Of a stretch of DNA of 64,000 nt, positions 27,890-37,211 are shown piece after piece. This DNA is from an uncultured Prevotella sp. (GTDB lineage Bacteria; Bacteroidota; Bacteroidia; Bacteroidales; Bacteroidaceae): contig CALZJQ010000001.1 in NCBI GenBank assembly GCA_945787895.1, positions 1 to 64,000 on the forward strand, read 5' to 3'. The position numbers and the translations under genes were made by a program. The notes beneath the pieces are model-generated. The model saw nothing but the letters and a program-made list of their open reading frames with translations, was not told where the DNA came from and ran no database searches. Numbering within the stretch: position 1 is the first letter of the stretch; the number at the start of each line of letters is the position of its first letter.

Positions 27890-29257
27890 ATGACCAAAAT
27901 TCCTTACAAGATTTATCTCAGCGAAGATGAGATGCCCACACAGTGGTACAACGTGCGTGCTGACATGAAGAATAAACCAGCACCGTTGCTCAACCCCGCA
28001 ACGCTCCAGCCGTTGAAGAAAGAAGAACTGGAACCAATCTTCTGTTCCGACCTCTGCGACCAGGAACTGGACAACGACACGAAATGGTTTGACATCCCAG
28101 TAGAGATACAGGACTTCTACAAGATGTGCCGTCCCTCACCCCTCATCCGTGCCTACTATCTTGAGAAAGCACTCGACACTCCTGCCAAGATATACTATAA
28201 GTTTGAGGGCAACAACACCTCCGGCAGCCATAAGCTCAACTCTGCCATAGCGCAGGCTTACTATGCCAAGAAGCAGGGACTCAAAGGTGTAACCACTGAG
28301 ACAGGAGCAGGACAGTGGGGCACGGCACTAAGCATGGCGTGCTCATACTTCAACCTCGACTGTCAGGTTTATATGGTGAAATGCTCATACGAGCAGAAGC
28401 CATTCCGCCGTGAGGTCATGCGCACCTACGGTGCCAAGGTAACTCCATCTCCAAGTCAGACCACGGAGATAGGTCGCAAGATACTTGCCGAGCATCCTGA
28501 TACGACGGGAAGTCTCGGCTGTGCTATCTCCGAAGCCGTAGAGGCTGCAATGACACAGGAGGGTTACAGATATGTCCTCGGCTCCGTGCTCAATCAAGTG
28601 CTGCTCCATCAGACTATCATAGGTCTTGAAGCAAAGACAGCGTTGGATAAATATGGAGTGAAGCCCGACATTGTCATCGGTTGTGCTGGAGGTGGTTCCA
28701 ACCTCGGTGGTCTTATATCTCCATTCGTCGGCGAGATGCTGCGAGGCGAAGCAGACTATCGCATCATCGCCGTAGAACCAGCATCCTGCCCCAGTTTCAC
28801 ACGAGGAAAGTTTGCCTACGACTTCTGCGATACGGGCATGATATGTCCGTTGTCTAAGATGTACACCCTCGGCAGCCAGTTTATGCCTTCAGCCAATCAT
28901 GCGGGCGGACTGCGTTTCCATGGCATGAGCACCATCCTTTCCCAACTCTATGCCGACGGATATATGGAGGCAAAGGCAGTGGAGCAGACAGAAGTATTCG
29001 AGGCTGCTACCCAGTTTGCCCGTGTAGAGGGAATCCTCCCGGCACCAGAGAGCAGTCACGCCATCCGTGCAGCTATAGACGAGGCCTTGAAATGCAAGGA
29101 GACAGGTGAGGAGAAGACCATCCTCTTCGGTCTCACTGGCACTGGATATTTCGACCTCTATGCCTACGAGAAGTTCAACAACGGCACAATGTCCGACATC
29201 ATCCCTACCGATGATGTCATCCGCGAGAGTCTCGCCAAGTTGCCGAAGGTGGAGTAG
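27890..29257 (+). CDS. trpB: TrpB2-type tryptophan synthase beta chain
   Basis: 455 residues from MTKIPYKIYLSEDEMPTQWYN; the frame upstream to 27707 is repeat DNA. This long form is the TrpB2 subfamily (N-terminal extension relative to the ~390-residue TrpB1). The PLP Schiff-base lysine is Lys115 in NTSGSHKLNSA, and the phosphate loop is GCAGGGSNLGG. It condenses indole with serine to tryptophan. No trpA or other trp gene is nearby, as usual for TrpB2, which may salvage free indole. Confidence 0.92.
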   Translation: MTKIPYKIYLSEDEMPTQWYNVRADMKNKPAPLLNPATLQPLKKEELEPIFCSDLCDQELDNDTKWFDIPVEIQDFYKMCRPSPLIRAYYLEKALDTPAKIYYKFEGNNTSGSHKLNSAIAQAYYAKKQGLKGVTTETGAGQWGTALSMACSYFNLDCQVYMVKCSYEQKPFRREVMRTYGAKVTPSPSQTTEIGRKILAEHPDTTGSLGCAISEAVEAAMTQEGYRYVLGSVLNQVLLHQTIIGLEAKTALDKYGVKPDIVIGCAGGGSNLGGLISPFVGEMLRGEADYRIIAVEPASCPSFTRGKFAYDFCDTGMICPLSKMYTLGSQFMPSANHAGGLRFHGMSTILSQLYADGYMEAKAVEQTEVFEAATQFARVEGILPAPESSHAIRAAIDEALKCKETGEEKTILFGLTGTGYFDLYAYEKFNNGTMSDIIPTDDVIRESLAKLPKVE

Positions 29258-29317
29258 CATTTTGTCCTATATGACAGTCGGTTGATTGACTAACGCAACT
29301 TATTAGTTTTCAACAGA

Positions 29318-29380
29318 ATATAGAAAGCGTTGATAATATCGTGCGAAAGCAGTGCTTTTGCATGGTAATATCAACGCTTT
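29318..29380. terminator. Hairpin downstream of trpB
   Basis: AAAGCGTTGATA (about 29327) and its complement TATCAACGCTTT (about 29369-29380) form a perfect 12-bp stem with further partial pairing inside, followed by TGTCGT rather than a long T tract. It may be a terminator or processing hairpin. The stem sequence recurs near 2658. Confidence 0.45.
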
Positions 29381-29578
29381 TGTCGTCTAATCTCAATGAT
29401 ATTGTGGTGTGAAGTCATTGAGTTTGTTTTTGTATCATTTTGTCCTATTGTCTTTGTCCTATCCGCCAAGCAGGCAGGCGGGCATGGAAGCTGGAAATGA
29501 CCCATATGTCTGATATATGTTGGAAAATGAGCAGGATATTCGTTTTTGTGCGACGACAAAGCGTATAAATCGACTCTC

Positions 29579-29629
29579 ATATCGTACATTTTGACCTTCA
29601 TATCGTATCTTTTTACTAACATATTGTAC
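29579..29629 (+). promoter_or_regulatory. Three 9-bp direct repeats at 21-bp period
   Basis: ATATCGTAC (29579-29587), ATATCGTAT (29600-29608) and ATATTGTAC (29621-29629) are spaced exactly 21 bp, two helical turns. The 9-bp repeat plus 12-bp gap is the layout reported for LytTR-family response regulators. They lie 76-126 bp upstream of the -7 box at 29705, so they are a candidate activator site for the C10 protease gene. Confidence 0.6.
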
Positions 29630-29704
29630 AAACGGCTAAAAATCAGCGGGTTAATGAAGGCGTGTTTTTTTGGTTTCCATAAGGCTGAAATGAAAAACAT
29701 TCTT

Positions 29705-29712
29705 TATATTTG
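29705..29712 (+). promoter_or_regulatory. -7 box of the C10 protease gene
   Basis: TATATTTG matches TANNTTTG exactly, 51 bases before the ATG. No TTTG at the right -33 distance is evident, consistent with activator dependence. Confidence 0.5.
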
Positions 29713-29763
29713 CAGCCCAGCGAAACTTGAGTTAAGATAGTTGAATTATAAAATTTTGTCTTT

Positions 29764-32700
29764 ATGGGAAGATTACTGACTTTTCTGTCTGTCCTGCTCA
29801 TTGCACACCATGTGTGGGCAGATGACGTGACGGTTGAACAGGCAAGGGAGATTGCCGCAAGGTTCCTCAACAACAGATTGTCGTCTGGGAGCGGCGGTGT
29901 CGCCCGGGCAAAACGTGTCATGAACGAAAACGCGCTCCGTCCTGCCTACGTGGCACGAAAGACGCCGGATGCACTGGCAGACCTCTACGTCTTCAACCAA
30001 GATGACGGCAAGGGCTTCGTCATCGTGGCCGGAACAGATGCCGTGCCGGGCAGTGTCCTTGCCTACAGCGACGAAAACAGTCTGGTCATTGACGGGAACA
30101 CTCCGGAGACTGTACTTTTTTTGCTGGAAGGATTCCAGAGCGGCGTGCAGCAGATGCGCCGGCTGGATGTCAAGGTTGCGTCCGGTGAATCGGAAAGTTC
30201 TGAGGTGAGGCCTATAGTCGGTCCCTTGCTTAAGGTGAACTACAATCAAAGTGAGCCTTTCAATGCTTTCACTCCTGTTGTCAGCGGCAAGAATTGCACC
30301 ACAGGCTGTGTGCCTACCGCCGCAGCCCAGATAATGGCATACTATCACTGGCCTGAGAGCGGCTTGGGCGAGCATACCTCAACCTGGACGACGGGGCAGT
30401 ATGGTCACTTCTCTGAGTCAGACTATACAGATTGGAGCGACAGCGGAGTTGCACGGCTGATGGCAGACCTTGGCACGGCTGCTGACACGCAATATGCCAT
30501 ATCTTTGACGGGTACGGAGGAAGAGTCTCTTTTCCGTGCCTTACGCATGTATTTCAGGTACTCCGTAAATGATATGTACCGTTCGGACGAACATCTGAAG
30601 GAAGTTCTCGACGCTGGTCGCCCCGTCTATTATTGTGGAAAGGGAAATAGCCCCGGTTCGCCAAGAAATATACATTCATTTGTATGTGACGGATATGATT
30701 CCAACGATTTTTTCCATTTCAACTTTGGCTGGGGCGGAGATTATAATGGATACTATCTCACGACATGGGTGCGGCCGGGATATGACAATTTCAGTGGTTG
30801 GTTTACAGCCAAGGTCTTTATCCCGGACTTTTCTCCGGCGGTAGAGCACGAGCGTTGTGTGTATCGTGCGGTGGGTGATGATGAAGCAGAATTGTTGGCT
30901 TGCAGCGAAGTCAGGGATTTGGTCATTCCCTCCGAGGTGATTATAGAAGGCAAGGTGAGGAAGGTGACCGGAATTAATGAAACTGCCTTCCAAAACGCTT
31001 ATGTGGAGTCGTTGTCCTTGCCTGGCTCGATTAAGTCGGTCAGGCGGGAATGGTTCAGGAACTACTACGGAAGGATAAAGAGCATCACCCTTGGTGAGGG
31101 CACTGCGGAGATTGGGCCGAAGTGTTTTATGTCTGTCCCTTTACTTGAGACCATAACCCTGCCTTCCACGCTGGAAAAGATAGGCAGTGCGGCATTTGAC
31201 AATCTCACAAAACTGACTACCGTAAGGGGATTGGAAAACTCAAGGGTGACAGAGTTGGGCGACAGTTGCTTCATGTACTGTTCTGCCCTGAGACAAATCA
31301 ATACTTCAGGGATAAAATACTTTGGAGCGAGAAGTTTCTACAATTGTAATGAGTTGCGGTCCATTACCCTGCAGGACGGAGCCGCAATAGGCGACCGTGC
31401 ATTCATAGGATGCAAAAATCTGGACGCATACGACCTCAACATTGAGAATCTCAGTTCCATAGGAGATTATGCATTCTGTAACTGTCAGATATTCCGCAAC
31501 AAGCTTGTGTTCAGTCAGGTCAAGTACGTTGGCGTCGGTGCCTTTGACTTCACTCCCATAGATGGCGTCAATGTCAGCAGCAACGATATTCGCGAGGTCG
31601 TCATACCGTCATGTACGGAATTTATCGGTGCCTGCGCCTTCAACATCAGCAATCTGGCGAACATAGAGGTGGCTGAGGATAATCCTGATTATGTGTCGAT
31701 AGATGGAGCGTTGTTTTCAAAGGACAGGAAAACCCTTTGTTTCGTGCCTTGCCAAAACATACAGCCTATAAACCAGAGTAGCGGACCGGGCTGCTACAGT
31801 GTACCGGAAGGCGTGACTCACATCATGGAGGGTGCCCTTGCCGGCCATAACTACATTCATATTCCAGAGTCCGTCACGATGATAGATTCTACGGCTTTTA
31901 ATTCGCCTTATCGTATATACTGTTATTCGCAGACCCCGCCAACGTATCAGAAACAAAACAGCTTGACTTGTCACACTGAGATACACATGCCTTACGGATG
32001 TCTTGACAAGTACCGCGAAGCTAAAGGATGGAGGGACAGCTACTATTTCAAGGATGACATTTATGGTGGCTATCCTGATGCAAGCAAGGTGCAGATGATG
32101 AAAGTGTATTATCATCACAGTGTATGGGATGGCATGGCCTGGGTAGAGAAGAATCTGCAAAAGAACATTGGTTTCAGTGAAATACGTTTTGAAGAAGATA
32201 ACATCTGGTCCGTATTCATGGGGGATATAAGATATGAAGAGCTCGACAGCATTGTGCTAAGTGGAGTGTTTGATGGTTCAAACTTCCGTTATCTGGCTCT
32301 GGAACACTGGGAAGACGGCAAGATGGTAGTTGAAAGTCAGGTTGCCCTGAAAGATATCAACAAGCTGGTGATTGAGAACCGCGTCTTGAAGATTCTGGAC
32401 AGCAAGGGGAATGTAATCAAGGGCAAAAATGTTGACGAATATTTTGAATGTGCATTCACTACGACGGACTCATATTCAGACGTATTCCTCTGCAAATACA
32501 AATATCTGTCGATGTATAACGAATGGATTGACGCTGAATTGTCGGTACCACTAACCAGATATGTCGCTTTCCATGCAGAGGATGATTTCGTACTCTTTGA
32601 CACTTCTTTTCCGGATATAAACATGGGAAAATACCTGAAGGAACTCACAGTCCCCAAGCCGCGCATTGATGACTATCCCGTATGGGGCAACATTCTCGTA

Positions 32701-35322
32701 TCTTTCCGCAACGGCAACCAAATCACTATTCCAAGGGAGAACTTTGCGCAGCTCACTTTCAAGGATGGTCTTGCCAACGTAATAGGCTATGATGGAGAGT
32801 TGCAAAACTCATTCGATGCCAAGAAGCTGCGCAACATCATTTTGTGTGACTATGACCTCACCTCATATCGTAATGCAGATTGGGCGGGGGACAATTCTCC
32901 CAAGATGTATGTACACTCGGGTAACGGGTATAAGGAAATACCTATCGCTGAGTGCGACTCCGTGCTGTCGGATGGCGTCGCCCTGCTCATTGACGATGAA
33001 GAGTACGGCATGAGCAGTATTGACAGCATCACGTTCGCACGTCCTGCGGCAGCAGGGAAGGGAGTGTTCCAGGTAAGCGACATGTGCCGTGAAATCGTCA
33101 CGCCTTCCTACCGCATCGACTTCGGAGCAGCCATTGATCTGGGTGAGGGCAAGACAGTCACCGTAGAGCCGATGCGCAGTGACGCCATGATTTTCAGAAA
33201 GAATCTGAGAGACGTGAAGTCATACGAGGTCAGCATGAGCGACGGGACTCACGAGCTTGGCGGCGTGGCAAGGATAAGGATTCCGCTGGAGATGGCTGAG
33301 GGCTATGCCCCCGGGGCGGCATGGTACAATCAGGACTCTGCCCGCTGGGAATCCATATGTTCATTCTATGACGGGAAGGCACGTGAAGTAGTGATTCTTA
33401 CCGACCACCTCTCTGAGTTCTCTGTCTTTAACGTCAAGCGCAAGGACACCAGGGCAGAATACATCGTGCTCTCAGACTTCGACAATTTCATGCTGCAAAA
33501 TGACATATCGAGCCAAGAGGCTGCAAAGCTGCTTCTTGAATTGTCGAATATCGATTCTTGGGACACCGAAGGCTACCGCGACTGGGCTGCAGAGAAGTAT
33601 GGCAACGCATCGCTGTGGGGCTTAGACATCGGCTATAACCTGGTCAAGGCGGCCGGCTATGAAAATGCGTTCCTTGAGAGATTTGGAGATGCTATCGGAC
33701 GTTTCGGAGCGGCTGTGAGCGCATTTCAGATTCTCCGCAACATTGAGGACGGAAAGGACTACGATGCTGCGGCAGGGATGCTGAAACTTGCACTCGACCA
33801 AGGAATAAGTTACCTCTGCACCATCATTGGCGGTTCGGCAATGTATGCGACAGCCGCATCGGTTGCCTTCATCAACTATGCACTCAATAAGATTGGTGAA
33901 GAGGCATGGAATGGTCGCAAGGACCTGTATCGTGCAGCCTACAGTATGTATTATCATTCGCGGGAAGGCTATCGTTCGCGACCTAAGTGGGTGGAGATGA
34001 TTAAACCGCTGTTTACCACCCAAAACCTTTCCGAGGACGAGATGAAAGAGGAAATCGACAGAATGGTGACCGAATACTCCAGAAAGTTCTGGGAAGACGC
34101 AGGAGTCATAGGATACTATCTCAACGAGGCCCGTAACCTTAAATTCACGGCACTTGGAGGTATGACGGAGTCTCTCCAAAATGAAATATCAAACGAAGGA
34201 AAGGCATGGGTTTACCAATTCTCCATTGCGCCTGCAATAAAGAGCATCAATGATGAAGCCATGAAGATGAACTGGGATGAATGTTACAAGCAGATAAAGA
34301 GATATACGGATATACTCAATGAGGTCATGACACTCAATCTCTACGACCGCACTTCCACGTCTGAAGGCAGCGAGTTTGCAGGCTGCATCGTCCGTTTCCA
34401 GGAGTTGCCGGAGACGATTCTCGATCCCCAGAATTGGCAATGCCGTCTCGACGAAGATGGAAATGGTCAGATTCAGTTCAGAGCCTTCGCACAGATCGCC
34501 AATCAGATAGAACCTATACTTGAAGTCTATGACCCCGAGGAAGACAGGGTGGTCAATGCCATTACGTTCTCGCTCGGTTATGGTCCCAGGAGTATTGATG
34601 TAAGCAAAGGTGCCGAGGATTATGAACCGATGGCATACATAGACGACATGGAACTGCATGTCACTACCGATCCCGACACCTTGAAAATTACGACACCCAT
34701 GAGCGGCGAGACGCTGAGGCATCATTATGACGGCAGCTATTCAAAGGTGTTCAAGCAGTATGACCATTATTCCTATGTATATCCGGGAATGTTCACGGAT
34801 GACATCCGCGAATGTATAATGCAGAGCATTCCACTGCTCGGCAGGTTGCCTTCTGGAAACATTGAAATCAAGAGCGACGGGCTGACATTGACTGGAACGT
34901 TCAGCGAAAAGACCGGGACAGGCGATGGAACATTCACACTCGACTGCGAGAAATTCTTCCAGTACGCCACTGCGGAAGAAGCCAAGAGCTGGTGGATTTC
35001 GTTCTACGAAGGTATAGACATAGTGCCGGATGCCTGGGACGATACCGACTGGATCGTCCACGGTAATTTACTCGACGGAACGGTGGGGCATAAGATTACC
35101 GGCAATTTCACCGTTGAGCAGGTGACGCCTTACCGCCTGTCATATACGTTCATGGGCAGCGGAACATTCACCATTGACGGCAATACGCTCGAAATCAAGG
35201 ACTACGTGCCAGAGATGTCGGATTACCGTAAAGCCGATGCTTGCTCCAACCCATGGTCAATCAGCGGAACTTGTGATTGGAAAGACACTTTCCAGATGAA
35301 GATAGTGAAAGAAGACAGATGA
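29764..35322 (+). CDS. Streptopain-like C10 cysteine protease with BspA-type leucine-rich repeats
   Basis: 1852 residues. Signal peptide 1-19, then a propeptide (about 20-130; ADLYVFNQDDGKGFVIVAG) and a C10 peptidase domain (about 140-350). The active site is intact: Gln162, catalytic Cys182 in TGCVPTAAAQIM, His304 in IHSFVCDGYD and the following GWGG at 322-325. Residues about 385-700 are BspA-like LRR_5 repeats (for example LPGSIKSVRREWF, LPSTLEKIGSAAF). Later parts hold strand-rich segments (DSIVLSG, DSITFARP) and a helical region around 1230-1550. No sorting domain is evident at its own end. It is probably a secreted or surface protease that binds host or diet proteins. Its small neighbour may be its partner. 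Confidence 0.85.
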   Translation: MGRLLTFLSVLLIAHHVWADDVTVEQAREIAARFLNNRLSSGSGGVARAKRVMNENALRPAYVARKTPDALADLYVFNQDDGKGFVIVAGTDAVPGSVLAYSDENSLVIDGNTPETVLFLLEGFQSGVQQMRRLDVKVASGESESSEVRPIVGPLLKVNYNQSEPFNAFTPVVSGKNCTTGCVPTAAAQIMAYYHWPESGLGEHTSTWTTGQYGHFSESDYTDWSDSGVARLMADLGTAADTQYAISLTGTEEESLFRALRMYFRYSVNDMYRSDEHLKEVLDAGRPVYYCGKGNSPGSPRNIHSFVCDGYDSNDFFHFNFGWGGDYNGYYLTTWVRPGYDNFSGWFTAKVFIPDFSPAVEHERCVYRAVGDDEAELLACSEVRDLVIPSEVIIEGKVRKVTGINETAFQNAYVESLSLPGSIKSVRREWFRNYYGRIKSITLGEGTAEIGPKCFMSVPLLETITLPSTLEKIGSAAFDNLTKLTTVRGLENSRVTELGDSCFMYCSALRQINTSGIKYFGARSFYNCNELRSITLQDGAAIGDRAFIGCKNLDAYDLNIENLSSIGDYAFCNCQIFRNKLVFSQVKYVGVGAFDFTPIDGVNVSSNDIREVVIPSCTEFIGACAFNISNLANIEVAEDNPDYVSIDGALFSKDRKTLCFVPCQNIQPINQSSGPGCYSVPEGVTHIMEGALAGHNYIHIPESVTMIDSTAFNSPYRIYCYSQTPPTYQKQNSLTCHTEIHMPYGCLDKYREAKGWRDSYYFKDDIYGGYPDASKVQMMKVYYHHSVWDGMAWVEKNLQKNIGFSEIRFEEDNIWSVFMGDIRYEELDSIVLSGVFDGSNFRYLALEHWEDGKMVVESQVALKDINKLVIENRVLKILDSKGNVIKGKNVDEYFECAFTTTDSYSDVFLCKYKYLSMYNEWIDAELSVPLTRYVAFHAEDDFVLFDTSFPDINMGKYLKELTVPKPRIDDYPVWGNILVSFRNGNQITIPRENFAQLTFKDGLANVIGYDGELQNSFDAKKLRNIILCDYDLTSYRNADWAGDNSPKMYVHSGNGYKEIPIAECDSVLSDGVALLIDDEEYGMSSIDSITFARPAAAGKGVFQVSDMCREIVTPSYRIDFGAAIDLGEGKTVTVEPMRSDAMIFRKNLRDVKSYEVSMSDGTHELGGVARIRIPLEMAEGYAPGAAWYNQDSARWESICSFYDGKAREVVILTDHLSEFSVFNVKRKDTRAEYIVLSDFDNFMLQNDISSQEAAKLLLELSNIDSWDTEGYRDWAAEKYGNASLWGLDIGYNLVKAAGYENAFLERFGDAIGRFGAAVSAFQILRNIEDGKDYDAAAGMLKLALDQGISYLCTIIGGSAMYATAASVAFINYALNKIGEEAWNGRKDLYRAAYSMYYHSREGYRSRPKWVEMIKPLFTTQNLSEDEMKEEIDRMVTEYSRKFWEDAGVIGYYLNEARNLKFTALGGMTESLQNEISNEGKAWVYQFSIAPAIKSINDEAMKMNWDECYKQIKRYTDILNEVMTLNLYDRTSTSEGSEFAGCIVRFQELPETILDPQNWQCRLDEDGNGQIQFRAFAQIANQIEPILEVYDPEEDRVVNAITFSLGYGPRSIDVSKGAEDYEPMAYIDDMELHVTTDPDTLKITTPMSGETLRHHYDGSYSKVFKQYDHYSYVYPGMFTDDIRECIMQSIPLLGRLPSGNIEIKSDGLTLTGTFSEKTGTGDGTFTLDCEKFFQYATAEEAKSWWISFYEGIDIVPDAWDDTDWIVHGNLLDGTVGHKITGNFTVEQVTPYRLSYTFMGSGTFTIDGNTLEIKDYVPEMSDYRKADACSNPWSISGTCDWKDTFQMKIVKEDR

Positions 35323-35348
35323 CAGTTCAATAATCAGACAATAGAACA

Positions 35349-35867
35349 ATGAAACATACAAATCATATCATGGCAGCAGCCTTGGCGTTGCTTACGGCAA
35401 TGCCGGCAGCAGCACAGGGTGACAGCACCGTCACGGACTATGAATACATGAATGTCCTGACTGCGGATAGGAATATCAAGTACGAAAGGGCAACGGTCCG
35501 GAAAATCACTTTCGGAAATGGCAAGGTGAAGGTGTATTCCAGTGAGGGCATACGCGAGTTTGACCAGATAGACCTCAGGATGCTCATCTTCAGCAACGAT
35601 ATGATTGTCGATGATATTCGGGAGACAGACGCCTCACCCGAAGGGGGTGTCTTCAGGAAAGGGATACTCGGCAATCTCAATGTGCCTGACGGCACGCCTG
35701 TGCATGTCTATTCCATCTCAGGACTGCTCTTCTCAACAGCGGAGGTAAATCAAAACGCAGTAAACCTTTCCAGCCTGCCCAAAGCCACCTATATAGTGAA
35801 GGTGGGAAAGAATGCCTACAAGATTCAAGTTGAGGAAAACCCTCAGAGGTTTTCCATGATGAAATGA
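35349..35867 (+). CDS. Small exported protein with T9SS-like sorting domain
   Basis: 172 residues, 26 bp after the protease gene and probably in the same transcript. Signal peptide ends near AAAQG (residue 24). The middle (VRKITFGNGKVKVYSSEGIREFDQID) resembles the strand modules found in Prevotella surface proteins. The last ~50 residues (VPDGTPVHVYSISG, then LSSLPKATYIVKVGKNAYKI) look like a type IX secretion C-terminal sorting domain. Possibly a separate carrier or surface anchor for the protease; that pairing is inference. Confidence 0.65.
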   Translation: MKHTNHIMAAALALLTAMPAAAQGDSTVTDYEYMNVLTADRNIKYERATVRKITFGNGKVKVYSSEGIREFDQIDLRMLIFSNDMIVDDIRETDASPEGGVFRKGILGNLNVPDGTPVHVYSISGLLFSTAEVNQNAVNLSSLPKATYIVKVGKNAYKIQVEENPQRFSMMK

Positions 35868-35874
35868 TACGATA

Positions 35875-35908
35875 AAGGCTGTAATCGGAGACTCAGGATT
35901 GTAGCCTT
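35875..35908 (+). terminator. Terminator after the protease pair
   Basis: Stem AAGGCTGTAATC with GATTGTAGCCTT (10 of 12 pairs), a 10-base loop, followed by the T-rich ATTTCTTG. Confidence 0.6.
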
Positions 35909-35917
35909 ATTTCTTGT

Positions 35918-36150
35918 ACGCTCGGCATGAGTGTTGTCTAACGGGTGCAAGTCCCGAAGCCGCCCTGATAGCGGGAAGGCTATAGTCCGAGGCAAGCAAA
36001 TCCTCCAACGAGGCGGAATATGAATGAAGCCTGCGGAGCAGATGTGGAGCACACGCACCTTGGGGCGTAATGTTTCCACACAAGACTATGGCGCATGACG
36101 GCTTAGCAACGCCATCAGACTGACCTCCGTTGCCAACAGTTGAATCCGCG
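35918..36150 (+). ncRNA. Group II intron-like RNA remnant
   Basis: About 230 bases of structured, non-coding sequence: GTGTTGTCTAACGGGTGCAAG at its start with a CGGG/CCCG stem, then AGTCCGAGGCAAG, and TGAATGAAGCC followed by GCGGAGCAGATG. These resemble domain I of bacterial group II introns. No reverse transcriptase and no domain V/VI hairpin were found, so it looks like a 5' fragment. The assignment is by visual resemblance only. Confidence 0.45.
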
Positions 36151-36226
36151 GGCTACGGACTGCAGGATTTCTTGTTAATCAGTGTTAAAGAAGCAATCTT
36201 GTTTTCGTTCTACGAATGGAAATGTG

Positions 36227-36234
36227 TATTTTTG
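36227..36234 (+). promoter_or_regulatory. -7 box upstream of the FabK-like gene
   Basis: TATTTTTG matches TANNTTTG, 38 bases before the ATG. A weak TTTC lies 20 bases upstream (36203-36206). Confidence 0.45.
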
Positions 36235-36272
36235 TGTCGTGAAACTTTTTTTGAATACAAACTAATGACATT

Positions 36273-37211
36273 ATGAGTATGAAATCATCAAGGATATGTG
36301 AGTTGTTCGGAATAGAATATCCTATCATAGCTGGTGGGATGGTATGGTGTAGCGGTTGGCGATTGGCGGCAGCGGTGAGTAATGCAGGAGGCCTGGGACT
36401 GATAGGAGCGGGAAGTATGCACCCTGAGACCTTGGAGGAGCATATCATAAAGATGAAGTCGGCTACTGATAAGCCTTGGGGCGTCAATCTGCCATTGATG
36501 TATCCAGAAATAGAGAATGTGGTGGATATCCTTGTCAGGCATGGCGTGAAGATAGTGTTCACATCGGCTGGCAGTCCGAAGAAACTGACCCCTCGTCTCC
36601 ATGAAGCAGGGATGAAGGTGGCTCATGTGGTGTCGAGCAGTCTCTTTGCAAAGAAATGTGAGGAGGCAGGAGTCGATGCTGTCGTGGCAGAAGGCTTTGA
36701 GGCTGGTGGGCACAACGGCAGAGAGGAATTGACCACGATGGTACTCGTGCCGCAGGTGAGGAAAGCAACGTCACTGCCACTCATTGCTGCTGGTGGCATC
36801 GCGTCGGGTGCTGCCATGGCTGCAGCAGAATGTCTTGGCGCAGAGGGCGTGCAGATAGGTACTCTCTTTGCACTGAGCAAGGAGAGTTCGGCGGCAGATG
36901 AGTTTAAGAACTACTGTCTCTCCTTGGGGGAGAATGATACTATGCTGGTGTTGAAGAAACTGGCTCCGTCACGATTGGCAAAGAATGCGCTCTTCGACCG
37001 CATCAAGGAGGCTGAGGACAGGGGTGCATCGGTAGAGGAGCTGAGGGCTATTCTCGGTCAGAAATCTACTAAGCGAGGTATCTTTGAAGGAGATGTGGTA
37101 GGAGGAGAGATAGAAATCGGACAGGCTGTAGCGGGCATCACGGAGATAAGGAGTGTGGCAGATATCATGAATGACATTATTGGAGAATATGATAAGAAAC
37201 ATATTATTTGA
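36273..37211 (+). CDS. FabK / nitronate monooxygenase-type FMN enzyme
   Basis: 312 residues, a TIM-barrel flavoprotein. The start gives CELFGIEYPIIAGGMVWCS; later come AVSNAGGLGLIGAGSM (about 34-49), VDAVVAEGFEAGGHNG (about 134-149) and LPLIAAGGIASGAAM (about 170-184), the FMN phosphate site. Such proteins are either enoyl-ACP reductase FabK or nitronate monooxygenase, and the sequence alone does not decide. Met3 is an equally good start. The 3' end overlaps the HAD gene by 23 bp, so the two are co-transcribed. Confidence 0.82.
   Translation: MSMKSSRICELFGIEYPIIAGGMVWCSGWRLAAAVSNAGGLGLIGAGSMHPETLEEHIIKMKSATDKPWGVNLPLMYPEIENVVDILVRHGVKIVFTSAGSPKKLTPRLHEAGMKVAHVVSSSLFAKKCEEAGVDAVVAEGFEAGGHNGREELTTMVLVPQVRKATSLPLIAAGGIASGAAMAAAECLGAEGVQIGTLFALSKESSAADEFKNYCLSLGENDTMLVLKKLAPSRLAKNALFDRIKEAEDRGASVEELRAILGQKSTKRGIFEGDVVGGEIEIGQAVAGITEIRSVADIMNDIIGEYDKKHII

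Noticed and set aside
32900..32960. Possible frame disruption in the 1852-residue protease
   Set aside because: The frame is continuous with sensible residues; no evidence of a break.
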